A model generated the notes under the pieces. It saw nothing but the letters and a program-made list of their open reading frames with translations, ran no database searches and was not told the origin of the DNA. From positions 11,452,501-11,516,500 of the forward strand of contig OZ005609.1 in assembly GCA_963930655.1 (NCBI GenBank): a stretch of 64,000 nucleotides of DNA, written 5' to 3'. This DNA is from Myrica gale. Its lineage: Eukaryota > Streptophyta > Magnoliopsida > Fagales > Myricaceae. A program made the position numbers and the translations under genes. Below, in pieces: positions 1 to 11,400 of the stretch (the stretch's first letter is position 1; each line of letters begins with the position of its first letter).

Positions 1-1801
1 CTAATAGGAGGTAGACATGTAGGTTCATTGAAAACCACATTATACTTTTCTATTAGTTGTTTAATCTCCTCAGGGCAGCTGTCATTTTAGGACATTACTA
101 CCCCAGACATCACTTGTAAAATCATATCATTAATCTGCCCAGACCTCCCTCTCCTTAAGTCTTTACTGTCCACCACAAAATTATCCTTAGGAACCAACCC
201 CTTTAGTACTACAGTTTTTTTTGTTGAACTCAAACTGCATACTAAGCTGCAAAAAATTTCATACAATAGGTCCTAACATTACCAACCAGTGGACTCTTAA
301 GACTACATCACACCCCGCCAGTGGTAGTACAAAGAAATCAACATTGAAAATAGTACATTGAATGCCAAAAGGAATCTGTTTGCAAGTGCCTTGTACCAGC
401 ATATTTTCCCCATTATTCACCTTAACCTGAACACTTGCACCTTTCTTCACCTCTACACTGATTCTTTGCACAATATATGAATCCACGAAATTATGGGTGC
501 TACTGTAATCTACAATAATCACCACCTCCACATTCTTCATTTTTCCCAACAATTTTATTGTATTTGCATGAGGATGACCAATGATAGCTTGTCATGAGAT
601 TTTAGCAAAATCCACCTCCATTATTTCAGCATAAGGTTGACTTTCTTGAAGAGAATCTGGGGCAGCAACTTCATTGGTACTATATTCCTTTTCTACTTCC
701 ATTACAAACAGCTTGGTAGTTTTACATTTATGTCCTGGGTTCCATTTCTCATCACAATTGTAACATAACCCTCTCCCTTCTTTCCTTCATTTGAGCAGGA
801 GATATTCTTTGCAGTGGAATATTGAATTTAGAGCTTGGTTTTGCAGGTCCTACCACCCCACTAGAAGTAGCTATACTTGAGGCACCCCATGCAGCTAATT
901 ACCCCTTTATTTTTACTACTCAGTACATATTCCTCCTGAATCTTTGCCAATCCAAAGGCTTGATGCAACTTGGTTGGATTTAGCAATCTTATGAGGTAAC
1001 AAATCTCATCTTTCAAACCCTCAATAAAACAACTTAGTTTGATCTTGTCTGAAATCTCTCCTAGTCTATTGAACAGAGACTCAAATTTACTCTTATATTC
1101 AGCTACTGAGCCCATTTGCCTAAGCTTTTGCATAGATTCCATAAGGTCATCCTAGGAGGAATCTTCAAATCGAAGCAATAAAGCTTTGACAAAAGAGTCT
1201 CAACTAGTAAAAATTCCAGAATCTTCAACATCTTGGAACCAAACCAGTGCCTCACCCTCCATATAGAATGATGCTATGAGAATCATTAGAGAAGATGGAA
1301 TTTGATAGCCCTGGAAATAATTGTTAGCCTTGAACAACCACCCATTTGGATTTTCTCCAAAGAACTTGGGAAATTCCAATTAACACCTCGGGGAAGAGAA
1401 AATCCAGCAGCCTCACGATTGACCCCTCAATTTTCATTAGATTGGTCATTAGGTTGGTCATTCCGGCCCTGTTGGGACATATCAATTTGCTCCAGCCTTG
1501 CATCCACGTTCTCCATGAGTTGCTCAAACCGACCATGCCTGGATGTCAATGTCGCAATTGCCTCCAGCATTTGATTCATCCTCGTGCCTTCAGCTATTTC
1601 CAGAATGAATGGCTTTGATACCAATTTGTAACACACAGTCTGTAACTAAAATTTTCTGAATGTAATCAATTGTTTAGCTATTTCGAGAAAGCTACTCTCC
1701 GTAATGATAAGAATTCACTTGTAATGTCTTTTATACATTTTTCTTTGTTTACAATTCTTTTATAGGAAAGATGGACGTAAGCCAACAAATTGGTTGTTAC
1801 A
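1..1801 (-). mobile_element. Ty3-type LTR retrotransposon, 5' part, fossil
   Basis: Read on the minus strand, the order is a short LTR (1627-1801), a tRNA-Met type primer site (about 1613-1626), a retrotransposon gag domain (about 860-1150), a CCHC zinc knuckle of the form CYNCDEKWNPGHKC (about 725-770), a retropepsin-like aspartic protease region (about 250-550), and the linker before reverse transcriptase ending in LPPIR at the window edge. This order gag-knuckle-protease-RT is that of Ty3 elements. The element is broken, with several interruptions, and runs off the left edge, so its 3' half is not seen. It looks old. Confidence 0.8.
1627..1801 (-). repeat. Probable short 5' LTR of the Ty3 element
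   Basis: The segment is bounded by TGTAACA and TGTTACA, sits directly beside the primer binding site, and holds TATAAAAG-type boxes in the right direction. The outer end is provisional, because no partner LTR lies in the window to compare with and no target duplication is visible. Confidence 0.5.
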
Positions 1802-2049
1802 ACAAATTCGACAGTTTAGCTAATTAGGCCCATTTGGACAACCTATTTGGCATTCTTACACAACCGACCAAATCTCCTAAAGTCCAACTATTACACCTCA
1901 CCGCACTTATCTCGAACCTTCCCAATTCTTCCCAAATCTTTCGGAGCTTTCCATTGCTTACGAAAATCCTAACACACAACACTTCAATTTCTGTTCAATA
2001 CAATACGCCCAACTTACCAACAACTATCTACCTCCGGCTCATCTTCTTC

Positions 2050-5000
2050 CATCGAGCTCAATGCCTCCAGATCAGCACGCTCTCAACTAAAATCAGAAAG
2101 ATCGTGAAAAAGAGTATATGCTTAAATTTATCTCCCTGCAGAGTCAGAATATCCTTGAAGCATGAAATCTTTGGACCAAGTAATGGAGATACCAAAATTA
2201 ATTGTGTTTGAGATAGTGAAGGATCCTTTTGATTTCTTGCCAATGAGGAATTTTAGGCTCATGTATAAACTGTCACACCTTGTTGATAGTAAAGGAGACA
2301 TCTGGTCGAGTGAGAGAAATATTGTAAACCACCAACAATGTTTCTATACAGAGTGAGGTCATTAGAAGAAGGCTGATTATGAATAAACAGCTTGGAGCAA
2401 ACTAACATGGGGGAGGAAATGGACTTAGAATTAAGCATGGAGGTTCTAGTGAGTGTTAGAGATTATATCATAATCAAATATTAAAGATTTGATATGATAT
2501 TATAGTTACATATATCACAGATTTGATATTGTTATGAATATTCAAATTTCAAATGTAGAGATTCAAATTTAAATATAGAAATATTTTCCTACTCTGTATT
2601 GTCTCTAAATAGAGATCTTCAATTGTAATCTGTATGTACTCATAATACAAAACACAACCATAGAGGGCTTTCATAGTGGATGTAGGTCTTCTAGACCAAA
2701 CCACTTAAAATCTCTTGTCTTTTATTACTATTTATCTCCCCTCTTCACTCTTATCTTTTTTTCTTTTGTGAAGAGATCAAAAATGAATTTTCTTTGGGAT
2801 AGATGGTGGCTGGTGGCAGTAGGGTGATCTCTAGTCCTAGAAAGTAGTTAAGAGGTCCCATGTCTTTAATGGGGAAGAATTGATTAAGAGTAGTGATTAA
2901 GGAGGAAATTATAGCTAAATCAAAACCGATGATAGATGCCATCAATGTAAACTAAAAAATAAATGATTAGACTAGAATTGTTAAAAATGAATAGGAATGA
3001 TCAGAAAATAAGACCTAAAATCCAAGAATGGTGAGCTGGGAGGTAAGTTGAGAGAACCAGGCCCTTGGCACCTGTTAGAGGCCATATAAGGATTTGTACA
3101 GTTTACATACATGGGTGAGAAAAAATCCGGATGAATGAAATGTTGTGGCCGAGACATAAAAATTAAATCATGGAGAGCTCCATGCAAAAAGCATTATGGA
3201 CATCCAGTTGTTTTAGAGACTAGCCATGTGAGAGCCAAAGTGAGAACCATCCAAACGGTTGTTGGCTTGACCACTAGACTAAACGTTTCAAAGAAGTCCA
3301 CACTAGCTTGCTGATGATAGCCTTTAGCAACAAGACGAGTCTTGCGGTGCTCAATGCTACCATGGAGAAGGCGTTTGGTACGATAAATCCATCAGCAACC
3401 GACTATATTGGTGGCAACAGTTGCTGGAACAAGGGACCATGTTTGATTTTGGAGGAGAGCTTTAAACTCAATATTCATTGCATCAAGTCATTCTTGGTAC
3501 TTGACAACAGTAAAGTATCATATTGATTCATCTGGAACATGAGTCTATTGAATGAGATAAACTCGAGGGGAGGCCAAAGAATGGTTTGATCATTATACTA
3601 TTTAGGACGAGGGTATTAGTGTGAGAACGAGTAACTATGCGTGGTTATGGATAGGGAGAAGGTACAAAGAGTGCGGAAGTAGGGAAAGTAGGATTAGTTG
3701 CATAAGAGAAGATGATGATGAATTGGAGATATGAGGGATAATGGCTGCTGATGTGGGGGAGAGCATGTTGACCAAGTAGGAATTTGGGGTAAGTAAAGTG
3801 GAGATGAATGGTATGTGGGCGGCGGCACAAATGTAAAAATTGGACCAAGGATAGAGGGCATAGCAAAAAAAAAGGTAATGTAGAAGGAAGTGAAGGTGAA
3901 AATGATGATCTGAAGGAAAACAAGAAGATAAACTCGTGAAATACTACATCACAAGAGATGTAAAGATGGTCCATTTTTAGGTCTAGACACTTGTAGCATT
4001 TATGCTGCTTACTATAGCCAAGGAAGAGGCAGGGGTGGAGAAAAAAAAAACATCTTGTATTGAATGTATGGCTGAAGATTGAGCCAACATTGATAGTTAA
4101 AGACATTAAAAAAGGTGTAGTCAGGGGGATGCTAAAAAAGGTATAATCAGAGGATGCTGAAAAAGGATTTTATAAGGAGAAGTATTGAATACTGTAGGGG
4201 AAAGGAGCCGATTAATTGAAATGATGTAGGTTTTGATATGTTTGATTGAAATGATGGTAACACTGCAGAGCAGTGTGGCCAACCTTCTGATAGGCTTAAA
4301 CGAACATGACCACTAGCTCGATGACCACCATGGGGATAGTCACTACCACTGTAGAATAGTTGAGAGGAACCTCTACCACCATGGGTGGAAGTGTTAGATG
4401 TGAGATTGGCAGATGGAGGGACAAAGATAGAGAGAGCATTTGTGTTGTGGGACAAACAACTTTCATGGATGAGTAGGAGACTAAAAGGATAATGGTTCAA
4501 CTCGGGTGGTAATTGAAGTGACAAAAGAGACATAATTAGTCCTAATGCTAGCAAGGAGATATGACACACTTCTGCAGGGTGGGAGGCTTGTCGAGAAGAC
4601 ATAGTTTTAAAGAGGTGTTTAAGTTTGTTGTAGTAATGAAAGATGGAGAGAGAACCCTTTTTCAATGTGGCAAATTGATAACATAGTTGGACCACACAGG
4701 CATGAAATTGGGAGGTTAAGAAGGTCTCAAAAGCAAGACAGACCTCTAGAGCAGTGGTATTACCAACAACTTGTTCAATGATATTGTCGGAGAGAGAAGA
4801 GATTAATGCACTCAAGATGAGCCGGTCAATTTGGATCCAAGTGATATAGATTGGATTGGAGACTGGAGATGATGCTGAGGACGATGAGGAGGAGTGGTTG
4901 ATTAGAGGGGGTGGAGCGAAGGCAATGCCATCAACAAAATTAATGAGGAGTCGCCCCTTGAGGTAGAGACCATTGGGCTTCCTAGAGGAGATAGTTGTCT

Positions 5001-5562
5001 GATATGAGTTTGACAATGACCAGGTGATCAGACAAATTTGGAAGGAGTGTAGTGAAACAAGTAGTTGGTTTTGGTGGTGGTAAGGGTGGTGTGGAAGAAG
5101 CCATGGAGAAAGGATCAATGTCGGTCATAAAAAATGACATAGGTCATTTCTGCGGCATTGATACCATGTTTGAATGAAGATAAATATTTGGAGAAAATGT
5201 TTAATATGTATTCATTTCCTCGATCTTTACAATTGCAGAGACGTATCCTTTATACACAGACAATCATAACGGTTTTGCTGATTAGGCCATGATTCTCAGC
5301 CTATATAGCAAACGCGTGGTGTGCAGTACTGTGTGTAAAAATTACAGAGGAATGAAAAAGGTACAATGATTCCTAAATACAAAATATGTCGAATAACCAA
5401 CTAGATTCTTATTCTACGTGATTCCAGAATTCTTGGTGAGTTGAGTCAGATGATGTTGAGGTGTGGAGAATGAGCTCGACGAGTGATTTATTGATTTGGG
5501 AGCTGAATATTCTAATGTTGGTTTGACACGGGAATTTCTTTGTAAACCCTAATATTGTAACA
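2050..5562 (-). mobile_element. Ty1/copia LTR retrotransposon, fossil with nested LTR
   Basis: On the minus strand the parts are an LTR (about 5167-5562), a primer site with TGGTATCA (5152-5166), a copia-type gag (4147-5118; NPIYITWIQIDRL and LKKGSLSIFHYYNKLK are family signatures), a piece of the integrase C-terminal end (about 3900-4106; LGYSKQHKCYKCLDL), reverse transcriptase (about 2755-3500; IKDMGPLNYFLGLEI) and the start of RNase H (about 2050-2450; LYRNIVGGLQYFSLTRPDV and HWQEIKRILHYLK). It is broken many times and much of pol is missing. The downstream LTR is not found. A plus-strand LTR lies inside it between the RT and RNase H parts. Confidence 0.85.
2454..2755 (+). mobile_element. 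Solo copia-type LTR nested in the copia fossil
   Basis: The segment starts TGTTAGAGATT, carries a TCTAAATAGAG-type leader and ends in the pattern typical of plant copia LTRs (GTGGATGTAGG, then ACCAnnTnAAATCTCTTGT). It splits the coding sequence of the minus-strand copia element, so it is younger than that element. No internal region remains. Both ends are approximate and I could not identify a clean 5-bp target duplication. Confidence 0.55.
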
Positions 5563-5569
5563 AATGTTT

Positions 5570-5850
5570 TCCGTGTCAGAAAGTTAAGGAGGTGGAGGTT
5601 CCAACACAACATCTATTTGGATACATTAATGGCTGCCTCTCACCTTGTTATTTCTCGATGATTCCACTCACATACGTCCAACGATTTACACTCCCAGGAT
5701 CCAACACGACCAGCTCATTCTTACTGCAATTGTGTTATCTCTCATTGAGAACCATTCTATCTCTCGATCAACTTGGTTTGTTCTAGAGAATCTTTTTGCT
5801 GCCAAAACTCAAGCATGTCCTGTACAAACACAAATTTTTTGATAGTTTCA
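5570..5850 (+). mobile_element. Copia gag fragment, fossil, opposite strand
   Basis: The plus-strand translation contains HDQLILTAIVLSLIE and STWFVLENLFAAKTQA, which match the start of the copia-type gag domain (W..xD.LIL...SSL....W..L...FA..T.A). It is short and broken, and lies head-to-head with the copia element to its left. Confidence 0.45.
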
Positions 5851-6392
5851 TTACCTCTGATTCAATACTTTCAGCTCTTGATGTCTTTTTCTTTGAAACA
5901 AGTCCTCATCTTGCCTTCGATATGATACTAGCAGCCTATGGAACGCATTCTCCGTTTACCTAAAAACATATCGTAGACTTAATTGGTTCACACGACTCAA
6001 TTCTCGTCTTCTACTTTGTTGTATATCCGATATGTCGATAGGTTGGCAACCTTGACGAGTTCTACTCCACTGGTGTTTTCTGCATTTACCTCGATCACAA
6101 TCTTTTTTTTTTGGTCTTCCAGTAAACATTGCAACCATTGCTCTGTTAATGGTCAATTTGTTCGAGATATTGTAGCCAAAATATTAATGGTCTCGTTCCT
6201 CTCGAGCATAGAACAACACCCAGATACCTAAACTGAGTCTTTACCCTCCTTTGGGTTTCTTTCTTCAGAATGAGCCTTTCTGTAATTCCTTTAGAACTTG
6301 GCTCGCAAGGGATGTTAAAGTAAATTTTGCCAAGTCACGTACCTCCGCATGGGAGCACAAAGCAGAACCAACTAGGGACGAAGCATGGGAGT
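5851..6392. other. No gene seen; likely degraded retroelement
   Basis: This stretch continues from the copia gag fragment without a clear boundary. Open frames are short and match nothing I recognise. Confidence 0.4.
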
Positions 6393-7521
6393 CAGTGCCA
6401 CCATGCCCTAAGCCTCCCAAAATGATTTTTTTTTCTCTTGTACAAAAAATATTATTTTTAATAATTTTCTTCAATTTTTTTTGTATTTTAGTCCCACAAT
6501 TACAGTGGTGGATGTAAGGGCTCACTACAAGCCTTTATTTGATTTTGAGATTGTTGTACTCCAAATTCTTTTTCATATTATTGTGGTTATTGATTATTGA
6601 TTAAGTTTTAAATTATATTGAAATTGTGATTAGGACTAGATAGTGAAATTGTGATTAGGGCCTTAGATTGTGAAATTGTGATTAGGACAATAGGTTGTGA
6701 TTTGTGAAATTAAATTGATAAATTTTGTTTTAGTTTTGTTTATATAATGAAGAAGTTTTTGATAATAAAAAAAACCAACGGGGTCGTCTAGTACTCTTAG
6801 CGTGACTGCTACTTCTGAGTAGAATATTAGCTCGAAAAAACTTTGTGTTTTGTTTAGTCCAGATGATATCATTGCTGATCCAGGGTTACATAAACCCATT
6901 GAAGAATATGATGTTGGAATTAAGGACCAAGTTCGTAGGGAGTATTTGATAAAATGTCATTGTCAGCCGCTTGGGCATGATTTTCCTAAGAAGAAATATG
7001 GAAACCGAATGAGGGGTTTTTTGGAGTCATGGTTCAAAGAATATTAGTGGTTAGAATACAATGTATCAGAGGATGATGTTTATTGCTTGTGGTGTTATCT
7101 ATTTAGGCGAAGTAGAGAATCAAGATCTGTGGGCGATGTGTTTACATCTATGAGGTTTATCAATTGGAAAAAGAGAGTGGAGGTATTTGGTGACCATGTT
7201 GGTGCAGTTAATAGTGCTCACAATGATGCTAGAAAACAATGTGAAACACTCAGAAATCAGCGACAAAGTGTGTCACATATTTTATCTACACACGGGCACG
7301 ATATAAAGAATATGCAGAACCGTAGGATCCAATTGCCATCTATCAGTCTCAACAAATAACATGATACTTTTATTTCAATATAATATATTTTTAATGCTTT
7401 TAATATTTAATTTGAATATTTTAACTCTAATAAATTTTTGTGCATTAAGTAGTTAATTATTGTTTTGTCATTTTCTCTTAGGAGTTGGTCCCCTTCAAAT
7501 TCGGTCCTGGTTCCGCCACTG
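6393..7521 (+). mobile_element. hAT-type DNA transposon remnant (TTF zinc finger)
   Basis: The ends read CAGTGCCACCATGCCC on the left and TGGTTCCGCCACTG on the right, the diverged inverted repeat of the CAGTGGCGGAGCC hAT group. Between them, about 6846-7320 encodes the N-terminal part of the TTF-type zinc finger transposase family: DPGLHKPIEEY, VRREYLIK-CHCQPLGHDFP, WFKEY, WLEYNVSEDDVYCLWCYLF, FINWKK and HVGAVNSAHNDA are all family blocks. One TAG stop (7045-7047) interrupts the frame between WFKEY and WLEY, and the catalytic hAT domain is absent, so the copy is dead and internally deleted. No 8-bp target duplication is evident. Confidence 0.75.
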
Positions 7522-8431
7522 TCCACAAAATATAATTTTATCATCCAGACCATTTTCAGTACTTCACATCTATCTACCAGCTGTAAGACATTTGATTCTC
7601 ATATTATCAAATTACTATCACATTGTACTCAAAATATTTGATTTTCGTTAAATTAAACTAAGAAGTAGCCAAAAACTGAACTATGCGTGTTGTATTTAAT
7701 TTCTTTAGTCTAGAAAGAAGAAATTAAACTAGTAGACTAAAAAAAAGCTACACGTAAGACAAAGATAAAATAAAGAAAAGAAAAAAAATTCAGACAACTT
7801 AAAAAATTATAGTAATTTGGTGGTTTCTAAATTGAAGAAAGTATGTACAACCTGTATGATTTACTTTTTGTTCAATTCTCATTTTAATTTAATAAAAGTA
7901 AACTATTTAAAGTGTAATGTAATAATAATCAATGGTAAAATGTTTTAAAGATGGGTAAATAACAGTCATATGACTAGAAAAGTTTCGGCTACGTTTGGTT
8001 AATAATTTTAAAAAGTTTTTTATTGTAAAAATAATTTCTAATTCAAACATAAATTGTTTTCAACAAAAAATTTAATCTTCAATAAAATTTTATATCTAAT
8101 CATTTGCTTGAATTTCTGTAAAAAATCTATAAAAAATTTTATTCTTGAATAAATTTTAAAAAATTTATCTTTCTAGTCATCATTTTTATAGACCTTATTA
8201 TTCTTATAAATACCTGAAAAATCATGTTTCAAAACATAGCCCACACCTCCTTCACATTCAAAGATAAGGCTTTTTGTTTTTCTTAGAAAAAAAAAAGATA
8301 AGGCTTTTTGTCTAAAACACCCATCCACCGCTCACTCATCGTCTCATCCAAACACTGACACTCTCTCGCTCTGTCTTCTCTCTCTCGTCTCAGAGCAATA
8401 ACCTTAGAAGTATCACTCGTTTCTCAGTCCC
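7522..8431. other. AT-rich spacer and FZL 5' flank
   Basis: There is no convincing ORF. GGCTACGTTTGGTTAATAA at about 7987 resembles the end of Tourist-like MITEs, but no matching right end was found. The last 80 bases before the gene are CT-rich, as plant 5' leaders often are. Confidence 0.5.
8205..8212 (+). promoter_or_regulatory. Possible TATA box of FZL
   Basis: TATAAATA lies about 220 bases upstream of the FZL start codon and is followed by a CT-rich leader (8358-8396). This is a weak call, because the region is AT-rich throughout. Confidence 0.3.
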
Positions 8432-11400
8432 ATGGTACCCCTCCTCTCCTTCTCAACCCCCAGAGCTCCTCTCTTTTTCCTCAATCCCACTCACCACCCC
8501 CTCACACAACTTACTCGCTTCAAAATCCCATCACGCAGAACCCACTACTCCATTGCCTCAATCTCCCAAAACCCATCTCAGTTTCCCAACCAAAACACTC
8601 CAAACCCACCCAAACCCCAGCCCAGGACCCTCTTCCCCGGAGGCTACAAGCGCCCCGAGATCAAAGTCCCCTGTCTCGTTCTCCAGTTGGACCCAGACGA
8701 CGTTCTCGGCCGGCAAGACGCCTTGGATTCAATCGACAAGGCCGTGGCCAAGTGGGTTCGGATTGTTCTGCTCAATGGCAGTGAAGGAAGCGGTGCTGGG
8801 CGGGTGTACGAGGCCGCTTGTTTGTTGAAATCACTGCTTCGGGACCGCGCGTATTTGTTAATCGCTGAACGCGTCGATGTTGCTGCAGCTGTTGGCGCAA
8901 GTGGGGTTGTGCTCTCTGATCAAGGTTGTTTTTATGCTCGATATCATATGCTTTTATTGTTTACCACATGCTTGCTAACTCGATGGTGTTGTGCCCTGTT
9001 TGTTATATCGTTCTTTTCTGAAGCTTGACAATTGAATTTTTGTTAGCATAGTTGATTAAGTTCGTGTCTGGAGCTGCATTTTCTGTTGATGTGATGTTGC
9101 TCGGAATTGAGCGATGCTGGTTGAAAGTTTGTACGTGATAGCCTTCGAAATAAATAAAGTTCTGCTGTAATTGATTGGTTGAAGGCCATACGTCATGCCA
9201 AACCTTGCAAAATTAAATTGTTAGAAAGACAGCAATAAGGCATTAGTGCAGTGCAGAAAACTTGAGGTGTCATATCACTCATATACGCAAGTTGGTCAAT
9301 GTGGATTAGTGATAATGCTGTCTATCTTTTTTTTTTTTCTAGATGATAATGCTGTCTATCTGTTTTACAGAAAATGAGCTACTATGTTCTTTGTGGCCTG
9401 TTCCATTCTTTTGTTCCTTTTTTCCCCACCTGTGAGATGAAATCTTGTGGTCGTGAAGGTATCCAAATAAAGTGTCTATTTCTGGCTAGGATAATTTGTT
9501 TCTAGCATTTGTTTCTTGGACCAAGGCAAACCCAAAGGTTGGATCATATTCTTCAGTTAAGCCTAGATCATGTGAGTTCGGTTTTGAAACATGTTTATGA
9601 GTTGTAGTCGATATTATTTACTCGGAATTATAATTGTCTTTTCTGGTACAGGTCTTCCTGCCATTGTGGCTAGAAACACAATGACCAATTCCAACTCCAA
9701 ATCAGTTATTCTTCCTTTGGTCGCCAGGAATGTGCAAACTGCAAATGCTGCATTAAATGCATCTATTTCTGAGGGTGCTGATTTTCTTATATATGATATT
9801 AGTAGAGACAAACCTGTTGATGCAGCGGTGCACTCCGTATTTGAGAATGTGAAGATACCAATTTTTCTCATATTTGCTTCATATGGAGAAAACACATTGT
9901 TTACCGAGGCATCAAATTCACTCAAATTGGGTGCTAGCGGTTTCGTGATCTCTTTGGAAGGTTTGAGATTGTTTGGAGATGATGTTTTGAGGAAATTGTT
10001 TAACCCTGTAGCGATGAATAAAAGAAAGCAGGATGAAGTTGGAAGTTCTATTAAGCTCAAGTTAATGAACGTGGATAATGGTGTTTATGGGAAAAAAGTG
10101 GTTGCTGGCTTTATTAAACTGGAAGATAGAGAGAAACAGTTGATAGAAACAGAGAAAACAGTTTTGCTTGAAGCAATAAGTGCTATCCAGAAAGCTGCTC
10201 CACTGGTGATCATTTAATTAAGATATTCGGTAGCTGAGTTATACTTCAGATGATTCTATATTTCTTCCACATTTATCTTTATTTTTGAAACTGGAAGTAT
10301 TGATTTTGAATGACAGATGGAGGAGGTTGCACTTCTTATTGATGCAGTTTCGCAAATTGATGAGCCATTTTTAGTGGTTATAGTGGTAATTGTGCGCTGA
10401 ACTTCAACAAATTCTGGTTCCAGGGATGTGCATTGGTATTAGCTCTTAATTTCACGTAAAGCTTTTCTTTTTTAACTTGGAAGAATGTAAAATTTAAGAG
10501 GCCTTGGTTATGCCACAAGCATGTTCCATAACAGAATTTGTATTCTTCAAATTTCCAATATTATTAATTCAATCATCTATATAAACTTCAGATTGATGGA
10601 TTATTTTTTACTATTAAAGCCAAAACTCAAATCTAAGCCTCATATTTCATTAATTTAATCATCTGTATAAACTTTAGAAACCACTCAGTGAATACAGCGT
10701 CACCTAGACTAGAAGGATTCATGTTAATTTTGTCCTAGCATCAACCTGTCTAGGATAGGATGTCTTTCAGCTATATGAAATATCTAGACTCATTGTTCAT
10801 TGGCATATCTGCTGTTCGTATTTAGTCTAGTGTTTAACTTGGTGCATATGCATTCTCTTTTATTTGTATTGTTGGTGAAGTAATCACACTGCTATATTGT
10901 CTTGTATATATGTATTCCAGATTGCCACTTTATAGTTTTCTAGTAGTGTGATTCACTGGGAAGGCATTCAATATTAATTAGGCTTGTTTTTTTAATTGTT
11001 TTGTCTTCCCTTCCATTTTCTTTTGGAACTTTTTTTTAAAAAAAAAGTAGATGCTAATAAGCTTAATCATTTAGAAGAAAGTTACTTTTTACGGTAAGTT
11101 AAAAGATTTCTGTTTCTGCTGTGAGAAGAACTGTTATATAAGGACCGGTATTTTACTTCAGAACATTTAAGCCATAGAGGTAATCTGGAAGTGGTTTTTC
11201 TCTTGACAATTCCATACCTTGTGATACAACCAGGGTGAATTTAACTCTGGCAAGTCAACTGTTATTAATGCGCTTCTTGGAAAGAGATATCTCAAAGAGG
11301 GAGTTGTTCCTACGACTAATGAGATCACTTTCTTACGCTATTCTAAGTTGCAATCTGGTGATGAACAACACTGCGAAAGGCATCCGGATGGTCAATATAT

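Noticed and set aside
4147-5118. 323-aa frame as a host gene
   Set aside because: It is the copia gag domain, adjacent to a primer site and LTR.
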